Assembly (NCBI RefSeq): GCF_006980705.1
Contig: NZ_SBHO01000002.1
Location: 186,001-250,000, forward strand
Length of the DNA stretch: 64,000 nucleotides
Direction: 5' to 3'
DNA from: Tepidiphilus olei
GTDB lineage: Bacteria; Pseudomonadota; Gammaproteobacteria; Burkholderiales; Rhodocyclaceae
Shown: positions 1-8,755 of the stretch, one piece after another
How the letters are laid out: each line of letters opens with the position of its first letter
Position numbering within the stretch: the first letter of the stretch is position 1
Translations under genes and position numbers: made by a program
Notes under the pieces: model-generated
What the model saw: the letters and a program-made list of their open reading frames with translations, nothing else
What the model was told of the DNA's origin: nothing
Database searches by the model: none

Positions 1-1882
1 CGGGGCGGCGGTTGAGCACCACGTCTTCGACGAGCGTGCGCAGCCGCGGCTCCAGCTCGTCGTAGATGCCCAGCTGCCCGGCATTGACGATGCCCATGGT
101 GAGTCCGGCGCGGATGGCGTGATAAAGGAAGACCGTGTGGATGGCCGCGCGCACCGTTTCGTTGCCGCGGAAGGCGAAGGAGACGTTGGAGATGCCGCCG
201 CTCGTCTTGGCGTGCGGCAGATGCCCGTGGATCCAGCGCACCGCCTCGATGAAGTCGACGGCGTAGTTGTCGTGCTCGGCAATCCCCGTGGCGATGGCGA
301 ACACGTTGGGATCGATCACGATGTCCTCGGGCGGAAACCCGTCGGCCACCAGCAGCCGATAGGCGCGCTCGGCGATCTCGATCTTACGCGCGAAGGTATC
401 GGCCTGGCCGCGCTCGTCGAAGCACATCACCAGAACCGCCGCGCCATGGCGCCGCGCGAGCCGCGCCTGCGCGAGGAACGTCGCCTCTCCTTCCTTGAGC
501 GAGATCGAATTGACGATGCCCTTGCCCTGCAGGCATTTGAGCCCCGCCTCGATCACCTCCCACTTGGAAGAATCGACCATCACCGGCACGCGCGCGATGT
601 CCGGCTCCACGGCCACGAGCCGCAGGAAGCGCGTCATTGCCGCGGCGGAATCGAGCATCGCCTCGTCCATGTTGACGTCAATCATCTGCGCGCCGGCCTC
701 CACCTGCTGGCGCGCCACCGACAGCGCTTCATCGTACTTCTCTTCGAGGATGAGGCGGGCGAACTTCTTCGAGCCGGTGACGTTGGTACGCTCGCCCACG
801 TTCACGAAGAGCGAATCCGGCCCGATCTCGAAGAGATCGAGCCCCGCGAGCCGCATCACGGGCTTCGCCTGGGGCAGCGGGCGCGGCGCGCGGCCTTCCA
901 CGGCCTGCGCGATCGCCGCGATGTGCGCCGGCGTCGTGCCGCAGCAGCCGCCTACCAGATTCACCCAACCCGCCTCGACCCAAGAGACGATCTCCGCGGC
1001 GAGCGCCTCGGGCGTCTCGTCGTAGCCGGTGGGCGAGAGCGGATTGGGCAGCCCCGCGTTGGGATGGGCCGAAACGAAGGTGGTGCAGATGCGCGCGAGC
1101 GTCTCCACGTGCGGACGCAGCTCGCGCGCACCCAGGGCACAGTTGAGCCCGAAAGTGAGCGGGCGCGCGTGCGCGAGCGAAGCCCAGAAGGCTTCCGGCG
1201 TCTGCCCCGAGAGCGTGCGCCCGGCCGCATCGGTGATGGTGCCGGAGATCATCACCGGCCAGCGCCGGCCATGCTCTTCGAAGAGACGCTCAAGCGCAAA
1301 GACCGCCGCCTTGGCGTTCAAGGTATCGAACACCGTCTCGATGAGCAGCAGGTCCGCTCCGCCCTCCACCAGAGCGCGCGCCGACTCCAGATAGTCGGCC
1401 GCGAGCGTGTCGAAGTCGATGGCGCGAAAGCCGGGATCGTTCACGTCGGGGCTCAGCGACAGCGTCTTCGAGGTCGGGCCGATGACGCCGGCCACGAACC
1501 GGGGCTTGTCCGGCGTGCGCGCGCTGTACTCGTCGGCGAGCGCGCGAGCGAGCCGCGCCGCCTCCCGGTTGATCTCGTAGGCCAGATGCGCCAGACCGTA
1601 ATCCGCCTGCGAGGCGCGCGTGGCGTTGAAGGTGTTGGTCTCGATCACGTCCGCCCCGGCCTCCAGATAGGCGCGGTGGATCTCGCCGATCACCTCCGGG
1701 CGCGTGAGCACCAGGAGATCGTTGTCGCCCTTGAGCTCCACCGGGTGATCCTGCAGCCGCTCGCCGCGAAAATCGTCCTCGGTGAGCCGATACTGCTGGA
1801 TCATGGTACCCATGGCGCCGTCGAGCACCAGCACGCGCTCGCGCAGCAGGCGCGCGAGTTCCTCGGTCCGGTCCGCTTGCAT
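1..1882 (-). CDS. metH: Methionine synthase, cobalamin-dependent (N-terminal part)
   Basis: Transfers the methyl group of methyl-tetrahydrofolate to homocysteine through cobalamin, making methionine in the cytosol. About 627 N-terminal residues are visible; the gene leaves the window at position 1, so the cobalamin-binding and reactivation domains are not seen. The start gives [21 protein letters not shown] homocysteine-binding barrel fills roughly residues 15-325 and contains the zinc ligands GLNC and GGCCGT. A pterin-binding barrel follows ([13 protein letters not shown], then [11 protein letters not shown]). It ends at the start of the cap region ([13 protein letters not shown]). The ATG follows an AGGAAAG ribosome-binding site and a SAH riboswitch, so accumulation of S-adenosylhomocysteine should raise its expression. 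The protein family is certain; the 3' half is unseen. Confidence 0.97.
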   Translation of the reverse strand, partial: MQADRTEELARLLRERVLVLDGAMGTMIQQYRLTEDDFRGERLQDHPVELKGDNDLLVLTRPEVIGEIHRAYLEAGADVIETNTFNATRASQADYGLAHLAYEINREAARLARALADEYSARTPDKPRFVAGVIGPTSKTLSLSPDVNDPGFRAIDFDTLAADYLESARALVEGGADLLLIETVFDTLNAKAAVFALERLFEEHGRRWPVMISGTITDAAGRTLSGQTPEAFWASLAHARPLTFGLNCALGARELRPHVETLARICTTFVSAHPNAGLPNPLSPTGYDETPEALAAEIVSWVEAGWVNLVGGCCGTTPAHIAAIAQAVEGRAPRPLPQAKPVMRLAGLDLFEIGPDSLFVNVGERTNVTGSKKFARLILEEKYDEALSVARQQVEAGAQMIDVNMDEAMLDSAAAMTRFLRLVAVEPDIARVPVMVDSSKWEVIEAGLKCLQGKGIVNSISLKEGEATFLAQARLARRHGAAVLVMCFDERGQADTFARKIEIAERAYRLLVADGFPPEDIVIDPNVFAIATGIAEHDNYAVDFIEAVRWIHGHLPHAKTSGGISNVSFAFRGNETVRAAIHTVFLYHAIRAGLTMGIVNAGQLGIYDELEPRLRTLVEDVVLNRRP

Positions 1883-1930
1883 GCCTCTTTCCTCCACAAA
1901 AAGCGAAACGCCCGTGAAGCCAGCCGGCGG

Positions 1931-2000
1931 CGGGGCCTCACGAGCGTCGTTGTCCTGTCCGAGCCTGGCGGCGGGGCGCCGCTGCAACGCTCCTCGGAAA
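1931..2000 (-). promoter_or_regulatory. SAH riboswitch in the metH leader
   Basis: Read on the minus strand from 2000 the RNA shows CCGAGGAGCGTTGCAGC, then CCAGGCTCGG, then AACGACGCTC. CCGAG can pair with CTCGG, and GAGCG can pair with CGCTC. This matches the order and core of the SAH riboswitch family, which lies upstream of metH and ahcY in beta- and gammaproteobacteria and turns expression on when SAH rises. It ends about 50 nt before the metH ATG. A possible -10 box, TAAAAT (minus strand, 2013-2008), inside the hemW stop region would start transcription at about 2001, just before the aptamer; I saw no good -35. The assignment rests on motif matching by eye. Confidence 0.85.
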
Positions 2001-2010
2001 GTCTCGTATT

Positions 2011-3156
2011 TTACGGCAAGAATTCCTCGAGCAGGGTGTTGAGCAAACGCCAGCCGCGTTCGGTAGGAGCGATGCGCCAGGCAAGCGGCTCGACCAGACC
2101 TTGGGCTTCGAGCCGCGTCCAGCGCGGTGCGAGCGCCTCCAAAGACAGCCCCGTGCGCGCCGCGAACCACTCCCGCGGCACCCCCGCGCGCAGCCGCAGC
2201 GCGTTCATGAGGAACTCGAAGGGCAGCGCCTCGGGTGCCACCCTCGATTCCTCCTGCACGAAGGGCGCACGCGCGGCGAGGTAACGGCGCGGATGCTTGT
2301 GCTTCATACGCCGCACGATGCCCTCGGGCGTGCTGAGCTTGCCGTGCGCCCCCGGCCCCACGCCCAAGTAATCGCCGAAACGCCAGTAGTTGAGGTTGTG
2401 CCGGCAGGCTTCGCCTGGTAGGGCCCAGGCCGAGACCTCGTAATGGACGAAGCCGGCACGCGTAAGGCGATTTTCCACTGCCTCCTCGATCGCCGCCATC
2501 TCCTCGTCGGCAGGAAGCGGCGGGGGCGATGCGGCAAAAGGCGTGTTCGGCTCGATCGTGAGCTGATAGCAGGAAAGATGCGTCGCCCCGCCGGCGAGCG
2601 CCGTCTCCACGTCCGCGAGCGCCGCCGCCGGGCTCTGGCCGGGCAGGTCGATCATCAGATCGACGTTGACGCGCGCGAAGGTACGCACCGCCGCCGCGAG
2701 CGCGGCGCGCGCCTGGGCGCCGTCGTGGATGCGTCCCAACCGGCGCAAGGCGGCATCGTCGAAACTCTGCACCCCCAGCGAGAGCCGGTTCACCCCGGCC
2801 TGCGCGTAGGCCGCGAAGCGCGCCGCTTCGAAGGTGCCGGGATTCGCCTCCAGCGTGACCTCGGCGTTTGGCGCGAGCGGCAAGCGCCGTCGAATCGCCG
2901 CCATGAGCCGCGCGAGCGCCTCGCCCGAGAGCAGGCTCGGCGTGCCGCCGCCAAAGAAGATCGTGTCGATCGGCCGCCCGCCGGCGCGCTCGGCCTCGGC
3001 CTCGAGGTCGGCTTCCAGCGCCGCGAGGAATTCCGCCTCGGGCACCTCGCCTGCGAGCGGATGCGAATTGAAGTCGCAGTAAGGGCACTTGCGCACGCAC
3101 CAGGGCACGTGCACGTAGAGCGACAGCGGCACCCGCGCCGGATCGAGCGCGCTCAA
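2011..3156 (-). CDS. hemW: Radical SAM heme chaperone HemW
   Basis: A radical SAM protein of the HemN/HemW family that binds heme and is thought to deliver it to respiratory enzymes. The cluster motif C-x3-C-x2-C is C20, C24 and C27 ([11 protein letters not shown]). Further family blocks are [10 protein letters not shown], the glycine-rich ANPGT segment and [15 protein letters not shown]. That last block, and the lack of the extra N-terminal residues of true HemN, favour HemW over oxygen-independent coproporphyrinogen dehydrogenase. The chosen start is a TTG at 3156 that overlaps the rdgB stop (TTGA), giving 381 residues, the usual length. An in-frame reading open further upstream lies inside rdgB and is not part of the gene. 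Last gene of the kinase-phosphatase-rph-rdgB-hemW run. Confidence 0.93.
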   Translation of the reverse strand: MSALDPARVPLSLYVHVPWCVRKCPYCDFNSHPLAGEVPEAEFLAALEADLEAEAERAGGRPIDTIFFGGGTPSLLSGEALARLMAAIRRRLPLAPNAEVTLEANPGTFEAARFAAYAQAGVNRLSLGVQSFDDAALRRLGRIHDGAQARAALAAAVRTFARVNVDLMIDLPGQSPAAALADVETALAGGATHLSCYQLTIEPNTPFAASPPPLPADEEMAAIEEAVENRLTRAGFVHYEVSAWALPGEACRHNLNYWRFGDYLGVGPGAHGKLSTPEGIVRRMKHKHPRRYLAARAPFVQEESRVAPEALPFEFLMNALRLRAGVPREWFAARTGLSLEALAPRWTRLEAQGLVEPLAWRIAPTERGWRLLNTLLEEFLP

Positions 3157-3764
3157 GCGCCCTCCCGCGCGAGCCGCGCCCGCAGCCGGCGCAAGGCCCG
3201 GCCGCGGTGGCTCAGGCGATTCTTCTCCTCGGGGGCGAGCTCGGCCGCGGTCTTGCCCCATTCGGGCAGATAGAAGAGCGGATCGTAGCCGAATCCGCCC
3301 TCCCCGCGCGGCGCCGTGAGGATCTCTCCCCACCAACGTCCCTCGGCCACGAGCGGCAGGGGATCGTCCGCCGTGCGCAGAAAGACCACGCAGCTATAGA
3401 AAAACGCCCGCCGCGCCGCGCCTTCCAGGTCCTGCATCGCCGCGAGCAGCGCCGCGTTGTTGCGCGCATCCGACCGGGGCTCTCCCGCGAAGCGCGCCGA
3501 GTGCACCCCGGGCGCCCCGCCGAGCGCCGGCACCGCCAGGCCCGAATCGTCGGCGATCGCCGGCAGGCCCGCAGCGGCCGCCGCGTGTCGCGCCTTGGCG
3601 AGCGCATTTTCCAGGAACGTCGGATGCGGCTCCTCGGCCTCCGTAATGCCCAGCGCCCCTTGCACCAACACCTCCCAGCCGAGCGGCGCGAGCAGCGCCT
3701 CGAGCTCGGCCGCCTTCTTCGCGTTGTTGCTCGCGAGCACCACCCGCCGCTTGCCCGAACTCAC
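3153..3764 (-). CDS. rdgB: dITP/XTP pyrophosphatase (RdgB/HAM1)
   Basis: Removes non-canonical purine triphosphates (ITP, dITP, XTP) by hydrolysis to the monophosphate, keeping them out of DNA and RNA. The N-terminal block [16 protein letters not shown] is the family's nucleotide-binding SxNxxK motif. [17 protein letters not shown] and FAGE follow, and [16 protein letters not shown] with LSHRGRAL near the C terminus are diagnostic. The start is a GTG at 3764 overlapping the rph stop by four bases (GTGA), giving 203 residues, the usual length. Its own stop overlaps the hemW start, so it is translationally coupled on both sides. Confidence 0.95.
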   Translation of the reverse strand: MSSGKRRVVLASNNAKKAAELEALLAPLGWEVLVQGALGITEAEEPHPTFLENALAKARHAAAAAGLPAIADDSGLAVPALGGAPGVHSARFAGEPRSDARNNAALLAAMQDLEGAARRAFFYSCVVFLRTADDPLPLVAEGRWWGEILTAPRGEGGFGYDPLFYLPEWGKTAAELAPEEKNRLSHRGRALRRLRARLAREGA

Positions 3765-4474
3765 GCCCGGCTCTCCCGCTGGGCGGCGAGCAGCTCGCCG
3801 ATGCCTTTCTCGGCGAGCGCGAGCATCGCCTCGAGCGCACCCCGACCGAATGCCCCATGCTCGGCCGTGCCCTGCAATTCGACGAAACCGCCCGCGCCGG
3901 TCATCACCACGTTCATGTCGGTGTCGCAGGTGGAATCCTCGGCGTAATCGAGGTCGAGCAACACCTCGCCCCCCACGAGCCCCACCGACACCGCCGCCAC
4001 CTGGTCGCGCACGGGCGAAGCCTCGAGCACCCCACGCGCCACCAGCGCATCGCACGCATCGGCGAGCGCCACCCAGGCCCCCGTGATCGCCGCCGTGCGC
4101 GTGCCGCCGTCGGCCTGCAGCACGTCGCAATCGAGCACGACCTGCCGCTCCCCCAGCGCCGCCAGATCCACCACCGCGCGCAGCGAGCGCCCGATCAGGC
4201 GCTGGATCTCCAGCGTGCGCCCGCCCTGTTTCCCTTTGGCCGCCTCGCGCGGCGTGCGCGTGTGCGTAGCGCGCGGCAGCATGCCGTATTCAGCCGTCAC
4301 CCAGCCCTGCCCCGTCCCCTTGAGGAAAGGCGGCACGGATTCTTCCACGCTCGCGGTGCATAGCACCCGCGTGCGCCCGAAAGATACCAGCACCGAGCCT
4401 TCGGCATATTCCGTAAACCCCCGTTCGATGCGCACCGGACGCAGTTCGTCGGCGCGCCTACCATCATGCCTCAT
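3761..4474 (-). CDS. rph: Ribonuclease PH
   Basis: A phosphorolytic 3'-to-5' exoribonuclease that trims the 3' ends of tRNA precursors, using phosphate to release nucleoside diphosphates. 237 residues, the family's normal length. Visible blocks are [21 protein letters not shown] at the N terminus, the phosphate-site region [28 protein letters not shown], and [20 protein letters not shown] at the active site. Its ATG at 4474 is three bases from the stop of the upstream phosphatase gene, and its stop overlaps the rdgB GTG. The rph-rdgB-hemW order is common in betaproteobacteria. Confidence 0.97.
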   Translation of the reverse strand: MRHDGRRADELRPVRIERGFTEYAEGSVLVSFGRTRVLCTASVEESVPPFLKGTGQGWVTAEYGMLPRATHTRTPREAAKGKQGGRTLEIQRLIGRSLRAVVDLAALGERQVVLDCDVLQADGGTRTAAITGAWVALADACDALVARGVLEASPVRDQVAAVSVGLVGGEVLLDLDYAEDSTCDTDMNVVMTGAGGFVELQGTAEHGAFGRGALEAMLALAEKGIGELLAAQRESRA

Positions 4475-4477
4475 GCA

Positions 4478-5395
4478 TCATCCCTTGAATTTCTGGATCG
4501 TCTCGTTGATCTCGCGGATCGCCCGTTCGATCTCCTCGGCGTCCATGGGTTCGGCCGAAAAAGTCGGCTGATGCGGCACGGAAAAAGCCGTGGTCACCTG
4601 GTCGAGCGCCATGGTCTCGGTGGAAACCGTGTCCGGCGCCAAGGAGGGTTCGCCCTCCTCCCAACGCATGGCGATGAGCGAGACGTTGTCCGAGTTGGGC
4701 CCCGCCTCCATCTCCGCCTGCTCCACCAGTTCGGGCACCACCTGCACGAGCGGTCCGCGCGCGAGGCGCTCGGCGATCTCCTCGTCGTCGAGCACGCCCC
4801 ACAGGCCGTCGGAACACAGCGCGATCACGTCCCCAGCCTGCAACACCGTCCGCCGGCCGAAGTCGATGTGCGGCAAAGTCTCCCCGCCGAGCGAACAATA
4901 GAGGCGGTTGCGGCTGTCGTGCGTGCGCAACTGGGCTTCGCTCAGCACCCCCTGATCGATCAGAAGTTGGGCGTGCGAATGGTCGATCGTGCGGGCGAGC
5001 ACCTTACCTCGGCGAACGTGATAGAGCCGCGAGTCGCCCACGTGCGCCCACCAGGCATACCCCCCTTCCTGCACGAGGCAGGTGACGACCGTGGCCCGAG
5101 GATTGCCGGCGATGTGATTCACCCGGGCGTATTCCAGGATCGCATAGTGCGCATTGATGATCGCCTGCGACAAAAAACTCAGAGGATCGTCGACTCGGGG
5201 CTTGGCGTGGAGCCGAAACGCCTGGATGAGGCTCTGCAGCGCGATCTGGGCCGCCACTTCGCCGGCCGCGTGCCCCCCCATCCCGTCGGAGAGCACCATG
5301 ATGAGCGCCTCGCGCGAATAGGCGTAGCCCACCCGGTCCTCGTTCACCGGCCTTCCACCCACGCTCGTGGCCTGATGGATGGAGAATTTCATCAT
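4478..5395 (-). CDS. PP2C-type serine/threonine phosphatase
   Basis: A metal-dependent protein phosphatase of the PP2C/Stp family, 305 residues. The conserved metal-binding aspartates are in VNEDRVG (about residue 20) and SDGMGGHAAGE (about residue 37). VGDSRLYHVR, ALCSDGLWGVLDDEEI and GPNSDNVSLI complete the fold. The last 60 or so residues are an extension without a recognised motif. The start is ATGATG at 5395-5390; the first ATG overlaps the kinase stop by one base (TAATG), so the two are translationally coupled. It should reverse phosphorylation by the neighbouring kinase; that pairing is inferred from the gene order. Confidence 0.93.
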   Translation of the reverse strand: MMKFSIHQATSVGGRPVNEDRVGYAYSREALIMVLSDGMGGHAAGEVAAQIALQSLIQAFRLHAKPRVDDPLSFLSQAIINAHYAILEYARVNHIAGNPRATVVTCLVQEGGYAWWAHVGDSRLYHVRRGKVLARTIDHSHAQLLIDQGVLSEAQLRTHDSRNRLYCSLGGETLPHIDFGRRTVLQAGDVIALCSDGLWGVLDDEEIAERLARGPLVQVVPELVEQAEMEAGPNSDNVSLIAMRWEEGEPSLAPDTVSTETMALDQVTTAFSVPHQPTFSAEPMDAEEIERAIREINETIQKFKG

Positions 5396-6333
5396 TAGGC
5401 TCCTTCGTGCAGCGAGGGCATCATCGACCGATACTCGGTGGCGGCCACGAGGAAGGGCACGTAAGCCGAGAGTACCTTCTGCACCGCATAAGCGCTCTGC
5501 GGCCGCTGCTCGGGCTCGAGCTGCATCAAGTCGACGATGAGATCGATCAACTCCGGCGTATAGCGCTCACGGTACGGGGCGAGCCGCTGCGGCAAATCGT
5601 CTTTCTCTTGCCGCGCCTCTGCGCGCGGCGGCGCCTGCCCGGTGACGCAGGTATAGAGCGTGGCGCCGAAACTGTAGAGATCGGTCCATGGTCCGATGAG
5701 CTCACGCTTGCCGCTGAGCTGCTCGGGCGGCGCGTAGCCAGGCGTAAACATCGTGCGCACCCATGCCTGGTCGGACGACAAGCTCTGACGCGCCGAACCG
5801 AAGTCGATCAATACCGGGTCGCCATTGCGGCGCAGATAGATGTTGGCCGGCTTCAGGTCGAGGTGCAACAGCTTGTGCGTATGCACCTCGCGCAGCCCCG
5901 AGAGCACCCGCAAACCCATCGCCCGAATGAAGCTCTCGCGCAGTCCCCCTTTTTTCTGCCGGACGTACTGCAAGAGGGTGCGCCCCTCCTCGTACTGCAT
6001 CACCATATAGACGGTCTGGTTTGCCCGAAAGAAGTTGAGCACCCGGATCACGTTGGGGTGGTTGATGCGCGCGAGCGACCGCCCCTCCTCGAAGAAACAC
6101 TTCAACCCGAAGAGAAAGGCCCGCTCACAATCGGGCAGGATCTCCGGCTCGATCTCACCCTCTTCCCGTCGCGCCAAGGTATGCGGCAAATACTCTTTGA
6201 TCGCCACCGTCTTCCCCTCGCGATCGCGAGCGCGATAGACGAAGGAAAATCCCCCCTTGGCGAGCAGATCGACGATGCGGTAGCCCTCCACGAGCCACCC
6301 AACGGGCAACGGAGCGTTTTCTTGTGTCGACAT
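5395..6333 (-). CDS. Eukaryotic-like serine/threonine protein kinase
   Basis: 312 residues: a single cytoplasmic Hanks-type kinase domain with no transmembrane segment or PASTA repeats. Visible parts are the glycine loop AKGGFSFVY, the ATP-anchoring lysine K46 (VAIKEYLP), the catalytic loop HLDLKPANIYL (D159, N164), the metal-binding DFG at 177-179, and TPGYAPPEQ with WTDLYSFGATLY in the C lobe. The catalytic loop reads H-L-D rather than H-R-D, so activation-loop phosphorylation may not be needed. I chose the internal ATG at 6333 (MSTQEN) because the open frame further out runs into the divergent yicC start region. Partner of the adjoining PP2C phosphatase; substrates unknown. Confidence 0.92.
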   Translation of the reverse strand: MSTQENAPLPVGWLVEGYRIVDLLAKGGFSFVYRARDREGKTVAIKEYLPHTLARREEGEIEPEILPDCERAFLFGLKCFFEEGRSLARINHPNVIRVLNFFRANQTVYMVMQYEEGRTLLQYVRQKKGGLRESFIRAMGLRVLSGLREVHTHKLLHLDLKPANIYLRRNGDPVLIDFGSARQSLSSDQAWVRTMFTPGYAPPEQLSGKRELIGPWTDLYSFGATLYTCVTGQAPPRAEARQEKDDLPQRLAPYRERYTPELIDLIVDLMQLEPEQRPQSAYAVQKVLSAYVPFLVAATEYRSMMPSLHEGA

Positions 6334-6383
6334 GGTCTGACCGGGTATGATAAACCGCCTCGGACGAAGCGTGGAATGACTCA

Positions 6384-7247
6384 ATGATACACAGTATGAC
6401 AGGGTTTGCCAGCGCGCAAGCCCAAATCGGCTCTCGGCTCCTGCGCCTCGAACTGCGCAGCGTCAACGGCCGATTTCTCGATCTCCATTTCCGCCTACCC
6501 GAGGACTGGCGCGCCTTCGAGCCGCTGCTGCGCGAACGCCTGCAAAAGGCGCTCGGTCGCGGCAAGGTCGAATGCCGGCTCGACGTACAAAGCGCCCCGG
6601 TGCAAGCAGCGCTCACGCTCGACCCCACCGCCCTGCAGGCGCTCGCCCTCACCCAGACCGAGATCCATCGATTCCTCCCCGAAGCGGCCTCCCTCACGGC
6701 GGGCGAGATCCTACGCTGGCCCGGTGTGGTGCGCGAACCCGAGCTCGATCCCGAGGAAACGCAACGGCGCCTGCTCGAGCTGCTCGAGACGGCGCTCGCC
6801 GAACTCCTCGCACACCGCGCCCGCGAGGGCGAGGCGCTCGCCGCCGCCATCCGCGAACGCGCCACGGCCATCGCCGAGCTCGTCGAACGCGCCCGCGCGC
6901 TCGCACCCGAAGCCGTCGAAGCGCAACGGCAAAAGCTCCTCGATGCCCTCGCCGCCCTGGGCCAGACCCCCGATCCCCAGCGCGTGGAACAGGAAGTCGC
7001 CCTCGTCGCCCAGCGCCTCGACGTGATGGAAGAACTCGACCGCCTCTCCTCCCACCTCCAAGAGCTCGAACGCACGCTCACGCGCGGCGGCCCCGTCGGC
7101 AAACGGCTCGACTTCCTGCTGCAGGAATTCAACCGCGAAGCCAACACGCTCGCCGCCAAAGCCGGCAGCCTGGCGCTGTCGCGCCTCGCACTCGAGATGA
7201 AAGTACTCATCGAACAGATCCGCGAACAAGTGCAGAACCTCGAATGA
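6384..7247 (+). CDS. yicC: YicC family stress-induced protein / endoribonuclease
   Basis: 287 residues, matching the YicC family in full. The N-terminal block is MIHSMTGFASAQ, then LRSVNGRFLDLHFRLPE, with GRGKVECRLDV, and the C-terminal block is KAGSLALSRLALEMKVLIEQIREQVQN, which holds acidic residues conserved in the family. YicC of Escherichia coli has been linked to RNA cleavage and small-RNA turnover and to stationary-phase survival. It lies 50 bp from the divergent kinase gene and heads an operon that normally continues directly into gmk. Here its stop overlaps the start of a nucleotidyltransferase gene (ATGA). Confidence 0.93.
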   Translation: MIHSMTGFASAQAQIGSRLLRLELRSVNGRFLDLHFRLPEDWRAFEPLLRERLQKALGRGKVECRLDVQSAPVQAALTLDPTALQALALTQTEIHRFLPEAASLTAGEILRWPGVVREPELDPEETQRRLLELLETALAELLAHRAREGEALAAAIRERATAIAELVERARALAPEAVEAQRQKLLDALAALGQTPDPQRVEQEVALVAQRLDVMEELDRLSSHLQELERTLTRGGPVGKRLDFLLQEFNREANTLAAKAGSLALSRLALEMKVLIEQIREQVQNLE

Positions 7248-7570
7248 ACGAGCAGCCGCTAGCCGATCTCCCGAAAACCGAGCTCGACATCCTCTGCCGT
7301 CGTTACCACGTGCGTCGACTCGCTTTTTTCGGTTCTGCCATTCGGGACGATTTCGGCCCTACCAGCGATATCGACGTCCTCGTCGAATTTCAACCCGGCT
7401 GCACCCCAGGCTTCGCCTTTGCACGCCTGCAACGCGAGCTCTCCCGCTTGCTCGGACGACCGGTCGATCTCCACACCCCCCGCAGCCTGAGCCGATATTT
7501 TCGGGACGAAGTGCTGCGCACCGCCCAGATCCAATATGAAGCGCCCTCCGAGTCGCCCCAAACTCGATGA
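7244..7570 (+). CDS. mntA: MNT-type minimal nucleotidyltransferase (antitoxin MntA)
   Basis: 108 residues with the minimal nucleotidyltransferase signature G-S-x10-D-x-D: G30, S31, D42 and D44 in FFGSAIRDDF and TSDIDVLVEF. In the MNT-HEPN (MntA-HepT) system this enzyme adds AMP units to a tyrosine of the partner HEPN ribonuclease and so silences it. Its ATG overlaps the yicC stop by four bases, and its last 35 bases overlap the start of the HEPN gene, the usual tight coupling of such pairs. Function is inferred from the motif and the partner. The unusual point is its place inside a housekeeping operon. Confidence 0.9.
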   Translation: MNEQPLADLPKTELDILCRRYHVRRLAFFGSAIRDDFGPTSDIDVLVEFQPGCTPGFAFARLQRELSRLLGRPVDLHTPRSLSRYFRDEVLRTAQIQYEAPSESPQTR

Positions 7571-7910
7571 TACCGCCCGCATCCGCCACATGCTGGATGC
7601 GGCTCGACGCGCACTCGAGCTGGCTCGGGGCAAACCGATCGCCGACCTTCTGCCGGAAGACGAAACTGCCCTGGCCTTGGCCCGCCTCCTCGAAATCCTG
7701 GGTGAAGCCGCCCGCCAGGTCACGCCGGCCACCCGTATTCGCCACCCCGCCATTGCATGGCGTGACATTGCCGATACGCGCAACCGCATCATCCACGAAT
7801 ACTTCGACGTCGATTTGGAAATCATCGCCTCCATCGTCGAACATGATCTACCCGAGCTGATTCCCGCGCTGGAGGCAGTCTTGAACGAACTGGCGGAACG
7901 CAATCCATGA
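7536..7910 (+). CDS. hepT: HEPN-domain ribonuclease toxin (HepT, DUF86)
   Basis: 124 residues, almost all helical, of the DUF86/HEPN family. The catalytic and modification motif R-x4-H-x-Y is intact: R82, H87 and Y89 in RNRIIHEYFDVD. In characterised pairs the arginine and histidine cleave RNA, and the tyrosine is the residue AMPylated by MntA. The upstream block LLEILGEAARQVTP is typical of the family. The start overlaps mntA by 35 bp and the stop overlaps gmk by four bases. All key residues are present, so the toxin looks functional. It would be co-transcribed with gmk, rpoZ and spoT. Confidence 0.9.
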   Translation: MKRPPSRPKLDDTARIRHMLDAARRALELARGKPIADLLPEDETALALARLLEILGEAARQVTPATRIRHPAIAWRDIADTRNRIIHEYFDVDLEIIASIVEHDLPELIPALEAVLNELAERNP

Positions 7911-8527
7911 TCCCCCTTGGCACCCTCTACATCGTCACCGCCCCCTCGGGCGCCGGCAAGACCACCCTCGTACACGCCGTGCTCGAGCGCGAACCGGGGC
8001 TCGCCCTCTCCATTTCCTACACCACCCGCCCCCCTCGGCCGGGCGAAATCGACGGGCGCGACTACCGCTTCATCGACCGAGAAGAATTCCTGCGCCTGCG
8101 CGATCGCGGCGAACTTCTCGAATGGGCCGAAGTCCACGGAAACTACTACGGCACCTCCCGTACCTGGATCGAAGACCAATTGCAGCAAGACCGCGACGTG
8201 CTGCTGGAAATCGACTGGCAGGGAGCACGCCAGGTGCGGCGGATATTCCCTCAAGCCGTGAGCGTATTCATCCTGCCGCCCTCGATCGCAACGCTGGAAG
8301 CCCGACTGCGCGGTCGCGGCACCGACAGCGAAGCCACCATCGCCCGGCGGCTGGCCGCCGCCCGTGAAGAAATGCGCCACGTCGAAGAATTCGACTACGT
8401 TATAATCAACGATCGACTCGAGCGCGCCATCGACGAGCTCACCGCCGTCGTACGCGCCGTCCGCCTGCGGCTACCGGTGCAAAAGCGCCGCCACGCCGCC
8501 TACTTCACCCAACTCCTACAGGAATGA
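7907..8527 (+). CDS. gmk: Guanylate kinase
   Basis: Phosphorylates GMP to GDP with ATP; essential for GTP and, indirectly, (p)ppGpp synthesis. 206 residues, the typical length. The P-loop is [10 protein letters not shown] (about residues 11-20). The GMP-binding block [19 protein letters not shown] and the core [14 protein letters not shown] are diagnostic. The lid region [21 protein letters not shown] follows. The ATG overlaps the hepT stop (ATGA). In most relatives this gene follows yicC directly, so the two genes before it are an insertion into a conserved order. Confidence 0.97.
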   Translation: MIPLGTLYIVTAPSGAGKTTLVHAVLEREPGLALSISYTTRPPRPGEIDGRDYRFIDREEFLRLRDRGELLEWAEVHGNYYGTSRTWIEDQLQQDRDVLLEIDWQGARQVRRIFPQAVSVFILPPSIATLEARLRGRGTDSEATIARRLAAAREEMRHVEEFDYVIINDRLERAIDELTAVVRAVRLRLPVQKRRHAAYFTQLLQE

Positions 8528-8531
8528 CCCC

Positions 8532-8750
8532 ATGGCCCGCATCACCGTCGAAGATTGCCTCAAAAACATCCCCAACCGCTTCGAGATGACGCTCGCCGCC
8601 GCCGCCCGCGCGCGCCAGCTCTCCATCGGCGCCGAGCCCCTCATCGCCCTGGACCGGGGGCGCGAGCGGGACAAGCCCACCGTCATCGCGCTGCGCGAGA
8701 TCGCCGCCGGCAAGGTCGGCCGCGACATCCTCGAACGCGCCCAGAACTGA
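8532..8750 (+). CDS. rpoZ: RNA polymerase omega subunit
   Basis: 72 residues. [19 protein letters not shown] at the N terminus and [21 protein letters not shown] are the conserved core of omega, which helps RNA polymerase assembly and forms one of the ppGpp-binding sites. It lies 4 bp after gmk and 5 bp before spoT, in the standard proteobacterial order. RBS: AGGAATG immediately downstream of the gmk end. Confidence 0.97.
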   Translation: MARITVEDCLKNIPNRFEMTLAAAARARQLSIGAEPLIALDRGRERDKPTVIALREIAAGKVGRDILERAQN

Positions 8751-8755
8751 CCGCC

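Noticed and set aside
119-2284. A 721-codon open frame on the plus strand
   Set aside because: It is the complement of metH and part of hemW; no family is recognised and both real genes are certain.
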